Below, one piece after another: positions 25,910 to 35,000 of a DNA stretch of 64,000 bases. The notes under the pieces are model-generated. The model did not search any database, was not told the origin of the DNA, and saw only the letters and a program-made list of their open reading frames with translations. A program made the position numbers and the translations under genes. Each line of letters opens with the position of its first letter. Positions within the stretch are counted from its first letter, which is position 1. The DNA comes from Paenibacillus xylanexedens (GTDB lineage Bacteria; Bacillota; Bacilli; Paenibacillales; Paenibacillaceae), in NCBI RefSeq assembly GCF_007680605.1, contig NZ_VEIO01000001.1, positions 434,001-498,000 on the forward strand, read 5' to 3'.

Positions 25910-25952
25910 CTGGCGGCGATGAGGTCAGGGGCTTGATCCTTTAATTTCCATA
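25910..25952 (+). pseudogene. Decayed 3' half of tRNA-Ala
   Basis: From the anticodon loop CTGGC through the T-arm to TCCATA this segment matches tRNA-Ala(GGC) at 23507-23550 at roughly 35 of 44 positions, with GCGATGAGGTCAGGGG intact and the acceptor 3' strand decayed (TTTAATTTCCATA for CCCTAGGCTCCATA). The 5' half is absent. It is not functional, and marks an old insertion boundary. Confidence 0.7.
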
Positions 25953-25962
25953 AGAGTGTAAC

Positions 25963-25989
25963 AAAAAACGGCAGAGATGCCGTTTTTTT
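25963..25989 (+). terminator. Terminator after the MFS gene
   Basis: AAAAAACGGCA pairs with TGCCGTTTTTTT around GAGA; a compact, strong intrinsic terminator. Confidence 0.9.
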
Positions 25990-26106
25990 GTTGGAATCAA
26001 TTTTTCTTTAACAGCAGGTAAATTTGTTTCTCTGTAGCTAATAACGAATTAAGGCAATTGACGTACGTGGAATTCCTAATATGATGAAATGGGGGAGGGT
26101 TGTTTT

Positions 26107-27069
26107 ATGCCGAAAAATGATAATATGTTAGCCATGCTATGGATGTTAAATTCGGGAGAAAAGTTAACTGCAAAACAAATATCCGAAAAGTTAGAAGTAA
26201 ATATAAGAACTGTCTATCGCTACATTGATGCATTATGTTCAAGTGGAGTGCCTATCATATCCGACGCAGGTCATCATGGTGGATACAGTCTGTTGAATCA
26301 TTTTATCAGAGCGCCTCTACTATTTGATATGGAAGAAAAGAAGACACTTCTTCATGCTGCTGTTTTTGCAAAAGAAGCCGGATATCCATTGACTGAGACA
26401 TTAGAGAATGCGACAGTCAAGTTGAAAATGTATTCGAATGAGCAACAGGTGAGTGCACTAAACCAACAATTATCTGGGTTTGAAGTGATAAATCGGATGG
26501 CCAGCCCTTCGAGTCAGCTCGTATTAGCGGAATTGGAGCATGCTGTTGAAAAGGAAATCACTGTAGAGATAGATTACCGTACAAACCATGAAGAGAAGCC
26601 AAAGAACAGGATGATAGATCCCTATGGGATCGTTTACTGGAACAATAAATGGTATACAGTTGCATTTTGCCACCGAAGGAATGAAATACGAAGTTTTCGG
26701 GTAGATCGGATTTTACAAATCAAGCGAACTCAACTAATCTTTACGCGTCCTGAAGCATTTTCTAGCCGTGACTTTTTTATGAAAAACCTGTTACCTGATC
26801 TTGTGGGGAAGGAAGGGTTAATTTCTTTAAAGATCGAAGGCAGGCAGGAAGCGTTAGACGAACTAAGCATGCATTGGTTTTTCGGTCATCATCTGCAAGA
26901 GCGAACATCTAATCAAGCCATCTTTTTATTTGAGGAAAAATCCATTCAACATTCTGTCCCTTATTTTCTTCTACCCTATGGTACATCCATTCGAATCATC
27001 GAACCCCAGCGTGTGAAAGACAGGCTTGTTGCTATTGCAGCAGAGTTAATGGAATATTATCAACAATAA
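26107..27069 (+). CDS. WYL-domain transcriptional regulator (YafY/DeoR-like)
   Basis: A 320-residue regulator. Residues about 5-60 form an HTH_11-type winged helix (LTAKQISEKLEVNIRTVYRYIDALCSSGVPI with GGYSLL wing); residues about 135-215 are a WYL domain (IDYRTNHEEKPKNRMIDPYGIVYWNNKWYTVAFCHRR split across strands, ending RSFRVDRI); residues about 235-320 are the C-terminal WCX extension. Ligands of WYL domains include nucleotides and oligonucleotides; none can be named here. Start at 26107 follows GGGGGAGGG. Likely regulator of itself or the adjacent DJ-1 gene. Confidence 0.85.
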   Translation: MPKNDNMLAMLWMLNSGEKLTAKQISEKLEVNIRTVYRYIDALCSSGVPIISDAGHHGGYSLLNHFIRAPLLFDMEEKKTLLHAAVFAKEAGYPLTETLENATVKLKMYSNEQQVSALNQQLSGFEVINRMASPSSQLVLAELEHAVEKEITVEIDYRTNHEEKPKNRMIDPYGIVYWNNKWYTVAFCHRRNEIRSFRVDRILQIKRTQLIFTRPEAFSSRDFFMKNLLPDLVGKEGLISLKIEGRQEALDELSMHWFFGHHLQERTSNQAIFLFEEKSIQHSVPYFLLPYGTSIRIIEPQRVKDRLVAIAAELMEYYQQ

Positions 27070-27070
27070 T

Positions 27071-27108
27071 AGCTTCACTGACAGCGGATGTCAGTGAAGC
27101 TATTTTAT
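27071..27108 (+). terminator. Terminator after the WYL regulator
   Basis: AGCTTCACTGACA pairs perfectly with TGTCAGTGAAGCT around a five-base loop, then ATTTTATAA. Confidence 0.8.
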
Positions 27109-27175
27109 AATGAGATAGTCAGTGATTATCGATGGATTGTAGTCCGTGATAGATAAGAAAAGGGAGAAATTCAAC

Positions 27176-27802
27176 ATGAAAAATACAGTATATCTTTATG
27201 TTTTTGACAGTATGTCCGATTGGGAAATAGGTTATTTAACTGCTGAGCTGAACTCAGGAAGATACTTTAGAAAGGGACTGGCTCCAGTACAAATCGTTAC
27301 TGTTGGGCTCGAAAAGACTCCGGTAATTACAATGGGTGGGTTGAAAATAATACCTGATATTACAGTGGATGAGTGCAACATTACAAGCGTAGATGCGTTG
27401 ATTTTACCTGGGGGAAACACATGGACAGAGGATATTCACAGGCCCATATTAAAATGTGCCGAGATGTGTTTACAGGAAGGGATCGTAGTTGGAGCGATTT
27501 GCGGAGCTTCCATAGGACTTGCTCAAGCAGGCATGTTAGATTCCCGCTCGCATACAAGCAATGACCTGGCGTATCTTAAAATGATTTGTCCGTCTTACAC
27601 GGGCGAAGAATATTACAAATTGGAATCTGCTGTTACCGATGGAAAACTGATCACCGCTTCCGGAGTAGCTCCACTTGAATTTTCCGTTCATGTTTTAGGA
27701 GCGCTAGATGTATTTTCTCCAGAAACATTAGACGCATGGTATCGTCTTAATAAAACGCATGAACCTCAATATTTCTACGCGTTAATGAATTCAATCCAAT
27801 GA
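27176..27802 (+). CDS. DJ-1/PfpI family protein
   Basis: A 208-residue single-domain member of the DJ-1/PfpI (type 1 glutamine amidotransferase-like) superfamily. The nucleophile elbow AICGAS places Cys109; the preceding ALILPGGNTW and the following HTSND are family features. Members include chaperone/deglycase-like and hydrolase enzymes and amidase-like proteins; sequence does not decide. Start at 27176 follows AAGGGAGAA. It lies 107 bases after the WYL regulator, beyond a terminator, so is probably a separate transcript in the same island segment. Confidence 0.82.
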   Translation: MKNTVYLYVFDSMSDWEIGYLTAELNSGRYFRKGLAPVQIVTVGLEKTPVITMGGLKIIPDITVDECNITSVDALILPGGNTWTEDIHRPILKCAEMCLQEGIVVGAICGASIGLAQAGMLDSRSHTSNDLAYLKMICPSYTGEEYYKLESAVTDGKLITASGVAPLEFSVHVLGALDVFSPETLDAWYRLNKTHEPQYFYALMNSIQ

Positions 27803-27804
27803 CC

Positions 27805-27851
27805 GCTCCATTCAAGAGAAACGCCATCACTTCAATGTGATGGCGTTTTTT
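27805..27851 (+). repeat. Third copy of tRNA-Ala end plus terminator
   Basis: GCTCCAT at 27805, nine bases, then ACGCCATCAC-hairpin-GTGATGGCGTTTTTT. In the tRNA-Ala locus the same GCTCCAT and hairpin are also nine bases apart. The hairpin (27818-27851) acts as the terminator of the DJ-1 gene. Confidence 0.6.
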
Positions 27852-27983
27852 GATGGATTGCTCCGTAAAGTCTGTCTTCTTATCGGAAGTGAAAGACAAG
27901 ACGTTTTCTAAAATGCTCCTCTACAATGGAGGACTTTAGGTATGTTGTTTAGCCAGAAGGATCGTATCATCCTGTACGCGCTT

Positions 27984-30900
27984 TCAATTATGCGAGTGTT
28001 CGACGAATCTTACAAAGAGAGTAGCTACTTCGGCGCGGGTAGCAGTGGCATTAGGAGCAAAGAGATTGTCCGGATTGCCTAATACAATACCGTTGCTTCG
28101 CATCAGCTTAACGGCCTCCAATGCCCATGAGCTGATCTCACTCTCGTCCGTGAAGGACTTAGATTGGCTTTCAGGTATCTCATAGCCCTTATACTTCATG
28201 TAGTTATAAAGGATCACTAACATCTGTTCGCGTGTCAGTGGTGAATTAGGGTCAAACAGATCTTCGCTTAAACCGTTGACTATGCCTTTTTCTGCCGCCC
28301 ACTCGACTGCTGCCGTGTACCATTGTCCGTCAGTCACGTCGCTATAGCGCGAACTCGCAGAGTCGGTGTGTTTTACGTTCTCCAGATTGGCTAGTACCTG
28401 CACGAACATTGCACGTGTCATTCCGGTGCTAGGTGAGAACGATGTAGAAGTCGTGCCGTTGAAAAGGTTGTATGTGTAAGCGGAATTTACGTAGCTGTAG
28501 AACCAGTCATCCATGGTGGTATCCCTAAAAGGATTGCCTGATCGCACAAGGAAACCCAGTGAGGTGGCATCATTGAATGCAAGCACCGTAGCCTCACGGA
28601 TGTTTAGCGACAAGCCGTTGTTTAAGTCGACTTTTGCTCCGTCCGGTCCTATCAATATGGTACCGTCGTCACGTATCTTTGATCCTTCATGGATGAGCAA
28701 TTGATTGTCGTTTGGTAGGTTCACGTTGGCTACTTTGCCACCCACAGTGACCGTACCGTCTTTCTCGATTGTCGATCCACCAGAAATGATCACTGTGCCT
28801 TTGCTGCTAGGTAGCGTCACTTGGGCGATCTTGTCCGCCGGAATAGTCACCTTACCGTTAGAGTCTATCGTTGTACTCTCTGGTACCGTGATCTCGATCT
28901 CGCCTTTGGTTGAAATCTTGCCGCCACCGGGCAGGGTGGTAATTCCATTTTTTTCCGTGACAGTGGGTTTATCCTTCGGTGTAGTCAGGGTGTAGTTCGA
29001 ATTTGATATTCCGTTATCTGTCCCGGTGCCCGTACTGTCGGAGTTGCTTGTGTTACCTGTGTTGCTTGTATTACCGGCGCTACCCGTCGTGCCACCGGAA
29101 TTAGGCACGGTAGGAGTTGTCGTCGCCGTCGGTATGGACGTTACACTGATCTCAGCTCCGTCACCCTTCGCGTTCAAAGCAACGATCTTGAAGCTGTAGC
29201 TTTGGCCGTTAATCAGGTTGTTGAAGGTATACTTAGTTTCGGTCGCTTCCAATGTAACTGGCGGTACGTTGCCATACCATACCTTGTAGCCTAATATGGC
29301 GCTACCACCGTTGTCAGCAGGAGCAGACCAGCTCAAGGTGACCCGTCCGTCACCCGCTGTCGCCTTGAATCCGCTGGGCGCACCGGGCACGACCGGTTTT
29401 CGCTGCGCGAACATCCAATCAAAGACATCTGTGTAGTCATTGTTCCAAGCCGGTAAATTAGAGGACTGCGCTGTAGGAGCTATTGTCCAAGTTCCCATCG
29501 TTATCTCGTTGTAAAGGACCGCCGCTTCCACTTCATGCGCTATATAATCAGCCAGAACGGGTGTGTTGGCAGGATTCGGTCTTAGATTCGGCTGATCAAA
29601 TTGATTGTACGGCCACGTAAGTACCTCATTACTCTCAAAGCGGGAAGCTCTCGCGTTAATCATTTTTGGCATATTAGTATTGATGTAGTTATTGAGATTA
29701 GACTGGTAGCTTCCAACATTATGAGCATTTAAAAACATCCAATAGGCCAGGGTGTTGTGAGCATCATTGGCGTTAGCATTCGGTGAACCGCTTACCGGAG
29801 CCATAGGTGCGGCGGCAGCGAAGAAGCCGGGATAGCTGTTAACTAAGTTGTTCGTATATTGGCCGCCCCAGGAGAAGCCTGCTGCGTAAACACGGTTAGG
29901 ATCTACTTCGCCACTGGCGATTAGGGCGTCAATCACCTTCTTAACATTCTGTGTGGAGGGAACAGAAACGCCATTATAGGAAATATTCAGGATGTGGCTG
30001 GCATACTTTTCGGGATTCTGTGCCATTTTTTTCATTAGGGCGACCGATCCATTGGCGGATTTCATGGCCGCTTTTTGGTCTGCCGCAGCGTTTGTTCCGC
30101 CGCGCGACATGCCGTGGGTATACACATACAGCGGTAATCCTTTCATCACGTTACCATCCTCATCCTTGTGGAGGTAGAGCGAGCGATTGACCGAATTATC
30201 CGTGAATGTTGCGAACTTATCAAGGATGGTATTCACAACTTTTTCTTGCTCAAAAACCACATTGTGAAGTGCATTTCCCTCTGTCAGTACGATCTCACCC
30301 TTTGGGATGAGGGTGTAAACCTGCTTTGTTGAGTTACTGCTGCCATCCAGCGTTGTATTGCCGCCGCTTTCTGAATAAAACTCAGACTCAACGACGATGT
30401 AACGCCCGCTCTCCAGTCCTTCCTGATAATCTGGTGAATTGCTAACCGGCCCCACATAGCCGCGTACCTTCGGTTCATCATTAGCATATACCCTTGTGAT
30501 CTTGCGTGGTCCTTCTAAGGTAACCGCTTCACCATTCAGGGTAGTGTTCCTAGCCGATAAGGCGAACAAGTCCGGATTAAGCGCGGAGCCTAACGCCGTA
30601 TTCCCCTCACCTAAGTCGATGATAACAGCCGTTGTGTACTCGCCACTGGCGAAGTTGTCATTCCATACGACAAAGGGGAGTATCCTCGCGTCCGGATCAT
30701 TTTTAAATGTCACATGAATGGTATGGCTAGTTTCAATATTCGTAAAGGTATAAGTGCCAGCAGATAGAGTCACGATCTCGCCGTCTATCGTTACGGTATC
30801 CACAACTTTACCGGAATCCGGGGCGAACGTTATTTCTTTGTTAGAGCCCCGATCTACTCTAAGCACATCGCCGGGTGGATTCGATATGATTGAGCCGCCC

Positions 30901-31607
30901 GGTCCGGCAGTGGCGGTAATTGATAATCTGGTGTCTAATTCATTGGCTGGGATGAGCTGCAGGCTGTCAGTAAACGAGTCAGAGCTGGTATAAGCTGCGT
31001 CTGGAACTCCAAAAGAGGAAACGACTTCATAGCGGTCACCGCCGTTTTCCGTTGAGTTATTGATGTAGACCTCAAAGGTAAGCTTTCCCTCCTGTAAGGT
31101 CAAGTTTCTTTTGGGTATTCTCATCTCTACGATATATCCGGTTTCCGTAATCTGGGTCCATGCAGCTCTGCCTGGAGCGGCCTGCCCTGAAAACACACCC
31201 GTCGCGCTGACACGCCATTGGTTCGAGCCACTGCTTCCATTACCAACATAAAACTCCAGACTGTCGTACCGGTGGTCTCCACCTGCTCCCTGATATAGAT
31301 TACTGTCATTCACAACTACGCGGGTATACAGGAACTCGTGATCCCAAAGGATTCTGGCTGTGCCCGTGGCATGGGGTCTTGGGTCGGTGGGCACAGTGCT
31401 TTTGTTGATGTGATGCTCCATGGTTTGGCTCCAGAGGGGGTCGTTTGAACCAAGTTCGGGAGTACCAAAAATGGAGGTCTTTGTTTCATTCGCTTCTGCT
31501 GAGCTCTCAATGTTGTCACTGTCGGCAGCGTAGCTCGTAGGCATTAGCGAAGCCACCATTACCAAGCAACAAAGGAACGCGAGCATTTTTCTAAATCGTT
31601 TTGGCAT
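27984..31607 (-). CDS. SLH-anchored secreted esterase with CBM9-like and FN3 domains
   Basis: A 1207-residue cell-surface protein. Signal peptide about residues 1-28 (ending SYA); CBM9-like carbohydrate-binding domain about 35-225; a small beta-repeat about 230-310; an alpha/beta hydrolase resembling PHB depolymerase/feruloyl esterases about 315-745 with nucleophile Ser579 in AGFSWGGQY; FN3 about 755-840; a Ser/Thr/Asn/Gly linker; a hydrophobic repeat region; three SLH domains about 1030-1207 binding secondary wall polymer. It probably releases ester-linked groups from plant polysaccharide; substrate is inferred. Start at 31607 follows AAGGAGG by nine bases, ahead of an upstream in-frame ATG at 31646. 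A cre site lies about 60 bases upstream. Confidence 0.82.
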   Translation of the reverse strand: MPKRFRKMLAFLCCLVMVASLMPTSYAADSDNIESSAEANETKTSIFGTPELGSNDPLWSQTMEHHINKSTVPTDPRPHATGTARILWDHEFLYTRVVVNDSNLYQGAGGDHRYDSLEFYVGNGSSGSNQWRVSATGVFSGQAAPGRAAWTQITETGYIVEMRIPKRNLTLQEGKLTFEVYINNSTENGGDRYEVVSSFGVPDAAYTSSDSFTDSLQLIPANELDTRLSITATAGPGGSIISNPPGDVLRVDRGSNKEITFAPDSGKVVDTVTIDGEIVTLSAGTYTFTNIETSHTIHVTFKNDPDARILPFVVWNDNFASGEYTTAVIIDLGEGNTALGSALNPDLFALSARNTTLNGEAVTLEGPRKITRVYANDEPKVRGYVGPVSNSPDYQEGLESGRYIVVESEFYSESGGNTTLDGSSNSTKQVYTLIPKGEIVLTEGNALHNVVFEQEKVVNTILDKFATFTDNSVNRSLYLHKDEDGNVMKGLPLYVYTHGMSRGGTNAAADQKAAMKSANGSVALMKKMAQNPEKYASHILNISYNGVSVPSTQNVKKVIDALIASGEVDPNRVYAAGFSWGGQYTNNLVNSYPGFFAAAAPMAPVSGSPNANANDAHNTLAYWMFLNAHNVGSYQSNLNNYINTNMPKMINARASRFESNEVLTWPYNQFDQPNLRPNPANTPVLADYIAHEVEAAVLYNEITMGTWTIAPTAQSSNLPAWNNDYTDVFDWMFAQRKPVVPGAPSGFKATAGDGRVTLSWSAPADNGGSAILGYKVWYGNVPPVTLEATETKYTFNNLINGQSYSFKIVALNAKGDGAEISVTSIPTATTTPTVPNSGGTTGSAGNTSNTGNTSNSDSTGTGTDNGISNSNYTLTTPKDKPTVTEKNGITTLPGGGKISTKGEIEITVPESTTIDSNGKVTIPADKIAQVTLPSSKGTVIISGGSTIEKDGTVTVGGKVANVNLPNDNQLLIHEGSKIRDDGTILIGPDGAKVDLNNGLSLNIREATVLAFNDATSLGFLVRSGNPFRDTTMDDWFYSYVNSAYTYNLFNGTTSTSFSPSTGMTRAMFVQVLANLENVKHTDSASSRYSDVTDGQWYTAAVEWAAEKGIVNGLSEDLFDPNSPLTREQMLVILYNYMKYKGYEIPESQSKSFTDESEISSWALEAVKLMRSNGIVLGNPDNLFAPNATATRAEVATLFVRFVEHSHN

Positions 31608-31665
31608 AGATGCAATCCTCCTTATTTTTTGATCCGGTGCGCTCATGGTTTACTCGCATCCGTAT

Positions 31666-31680
31666 TTGGAAGCGTTATCA
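31666..31680 (+). promoter_or_regulatory. CcpA cre site for the esterase gene
   Basis: TTGGAAGCGTTATCA matches WTGNAANCGNWNNCW at every position. It lies about 60 bases upstream of the esterase start codon on the opposite strand, overlapping the likely promoter or leader. Confidence 0.62.
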
Positions 31681-31891
31681 AGTCGACATGCGCCCAACTA
31701 TATATATTATGTTTATCCGGGGTTAATCCCTTTAATTTGAATGTAGAGTATATTTTGGAATAATAACGATTCCTTCGAGGTATAGGGACAACGTTTCAGT
31801 CCACATCAAATTTCAAATTGCAATAAAAAAGTTCACGTTATTAACATGATAGTACATTGAATTGAAATATCGGAACACGTAATATGAAAAA

Positions 31892-31906
31892 ATGTAAGCG
31901 TATTCA
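31892..31906 (+). promoter_or_regulatory. CcpA cre site for the GH43 gene
   Basis: ATGTAAGCGTATTCA matches WTGNAANCGNWNNCW at every position, about 100 bases upstream of the GH43 protein start. Confidence 0.62.
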
Positions 31907-32007
31907 TTTTGGGGTGATTCTCTAGTTTCATGAGTGAAGGGGTCTTGGTTTGAAAGCGAGCTATGGTTTTGTGTGCTTTTTGAATATTCAATGAGGGGAA
32001 GAATGCT

Positions 32008-35000
32008 ATGCGAAAGCGAATGACAAACATCACTTTGGTTTTACTGCTGACCTTCAGCAGCTGTTTTAGTTGGGGTATGCCGTTTAACAATCAAGCTTCA
32101 GCTGACCCGATTACACCAAGGATGTTGGCGCATTATCCATTGCTTGAGGATGTATTGGATTCATCAGGCAATGGCAAGCATGGGACGGCTGTAGGCAACA
32201 TTACGTATGACGATGGCCTTACTCTACCGGGAGGGACGGATAGTACTACGAACTACGTGCAACTTCCTACGGGCTTGTTTGATCATCAAGAAAACACAAC
32301 GATCTCTGTATGGATCAAGAGTAACACTGGACGCGGGAACTACGCAGCCTTATTCTACGGTACGCCAGCAGCTGAAAATAAGTTGCCAACGAATTACTGG
32401 CTGTTTAATCCATCCAATCCAAGTGGTGAGTTTAAGTCCGTATTTACAGATCGCAACAATGTTGACCAGCCTTGGACGACGGAGTTAGGCGTATCAGGCC
32501 CTTCTACGTCACAGTACGAAGGTCAGTGGGTTCACTATACAACGGTCATCACAGAAGGCTCTATAACAGGTTACATTAATGGAGTAAGTATAGGCACTGT
32601 CGCCAAAGAGAAAACAACCGCAAGCTTTGGTACAGATTTGCAAGCTTACATCGGTCGCTCCAATTATTTAGCAGATGCTACTTTTGCCGGTAGCTTTCAA
32701 GATTTAAGAATTTACGGAGAGGCACTAAGTCGTGATGATATCGCTGAAGTATACCAACAATCGTTCGATGAAAAGCAAGTACAACAAAGCAAAAAAGAGC
32801 TAACGTTAGGTGATGTATCTGCCGTTACCGAATCACTTGAACTTCCTTCTACCAATACGTATGGCGCATCGATATCGTGGACTTCCAGTGATGAGAGTGC
32901 GATTAGTGCAGCGGGGGAAGTATTTTTACGAGAAATAGAGCAACAAGTGACGTTAACGGCAACCATTTCTTTAGGTGGAAGCCAAGCAACGAAGGAGTTT
33001 ATCGTGACCTTGTTACCTAAGGATGACTCTGTTGAGCAGATTGCCGTTAAAGGTGTTTCGCTTAATAATTCTACACTTCGTTTATCAGTGGGGGACAGCG
33101 AGACACTCGCTGCGACAATTTCACCTGCTAATGCAACGAATAAAAGAGTGACCTGGACATCGAGTGATTCCAGTGTAGCGAATGTCGATTCGGGGGGGAT
33201 TGTTACAGCGGTTAGTGAAGGGACAGCCACCATTACGGTACAAACGAAGGATGGAGATTTTACAGCGGTATCCGCTATTAGCGTTCAAGCCAAGTCGCGA
33301 AATGATGATCTGATTCTTCATTACAACATGAAAACGACTGCAGAAGTAGATGGTCAACTCGTACTGAAGGATGTCGCCAACAAGCAAGTTACATTTGATG
33401 GGATATTTAAAAATGCAAACAACGGACAATTCATTTCTAACAGTGAGGTTGGATTTATATCCTTCAATGGAGGGGGTTCTACATCAAACAGTGGATATGT
33501 TGAGATTCCTAAGGGCTCCAATGGACGGGATCTATTACAAGGTCTGAATGAGATTACCGTATCTTCCATCGTGAATTGGACGAATGATGGTATGAATCGC
33601 TGGATCTTCGGTTTGGGTACGGTGTTGACACCGGAAACGAACAAATATTTTTTCGTAACCCCACGTCACGGTAGCGGATCAGGCCATATGATTGCTACTG
33701 GTATATCCAAAAATGGCTGGCCGAACGAAGCGTTAGTCACAGGTAGCGCAAACTCAAACCTGATTACCGGACAGTGGAAGCATGTAACGGTGTCCTTTTC
33801 TGAAGCCAGCAACACGATCACGTTATTCGTGGATGGGGTTAGGGTTGCTTCAGGTAACGCGAAGGGACTAAAGCTGTCAGACATCATTAATCCGGATTCT
33901 ACGTTCTCTGGTTTTATCGGAAAGTCCATCTTCGCGAGCGATCCGTATCTTCAAGGAAGCGTGGCTGATTTCCGAGTATATAAGCGCGCTTTGACGGAGC
34001 AAGAAGTGGGGGACTTATATCAACAAGAAGCAGTAACCCATATCTCTCAAATACGTCAGCTTACGGTTGATGATGCAGCGAATCAACTTAGCATCGATCG
34101 TTACTTGGACGAGGCAGATCATAGTGCGGATAAAATAACGAAAAATGTTACCTTACCGACAAGCGGTAAAAACGGCGTGAGTATCACTTGGAGTTCCAGT
34201 AAGCCTACAGTTATTTCTAACAGTGGCACTGTACAACGTCCAAATGCTCAAGCAAGTGATGTTCAAGCAGAGCTAACGGCTACATTAACGTATCAAGGCG
34301 TATCTACATCGGCTGTATTCCCTATTACGATCTTGAAGCAATTCGATGATCAACAGAAGGTTGATCTGGATGCTGAACGATTAGAGATTTACAATGCGGA
34401 CAACGTTAAAGGCAACTTACGTCTTGTGACTGCGGGTGAACAAGGCTCCACCATTACATGGACGTCTAGTAAACCTACTGTTGTTAAAGGAACAACTGAA
34501 GCGGCTGGTAATGCTACACAGCTAGGCTGGGTAAGCCGTCAAGCTACGGAGGTACCCGTTAAGTTAACAGCTACAATTACAAATGGTACAGCTTCTAAAG
34601 AGCGTACGTTCGACCTTACCATTAAAAAAGCAGTTGCGCCAGTAGAGCTTGATGCGTACTTCTTTGCGTACTTTACAGGTGAATATGAGGGTGGTGAAGA
34701 GATTTCCTTCGCTACGGCTGAAGAACCATTGTATTGGAAAGCGTTGAACAATGGGAAGTCGATCCTTCAATCGAATATGGGTGAAAAGGGACTTCGTGAT
34801 CCATTCGTTATTCGTTCAGCCGAAGGTGATAAATTTTATATGCTGGCAACCGATTTAAAAATGGGCGAAAGTACGAATTTCGACCAGGCTCAAATTACCG
34901 GGAGTCATTATATGATGATTTGGGAGTCGGAGGATCTCGTCAACTGGAGCGAGCAACGAATGGTCAAGGTTGCTCCCAAGACAGCAGGAAATACGTGGGC

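Larger units (their letters stand above)
31608..32007. other. Divergent promoter region of the two SLH exoenzyme genes
   Basis: About 400 bases with no gene, carrying two full-consensus cre sites (31666-31680 and 31892-31906), one near each start, and A/T-rich tracts between. No -35/-10 pair stands out clearly. The arrangement suggests joint carbon catabolite control. Confidence 0.55.
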
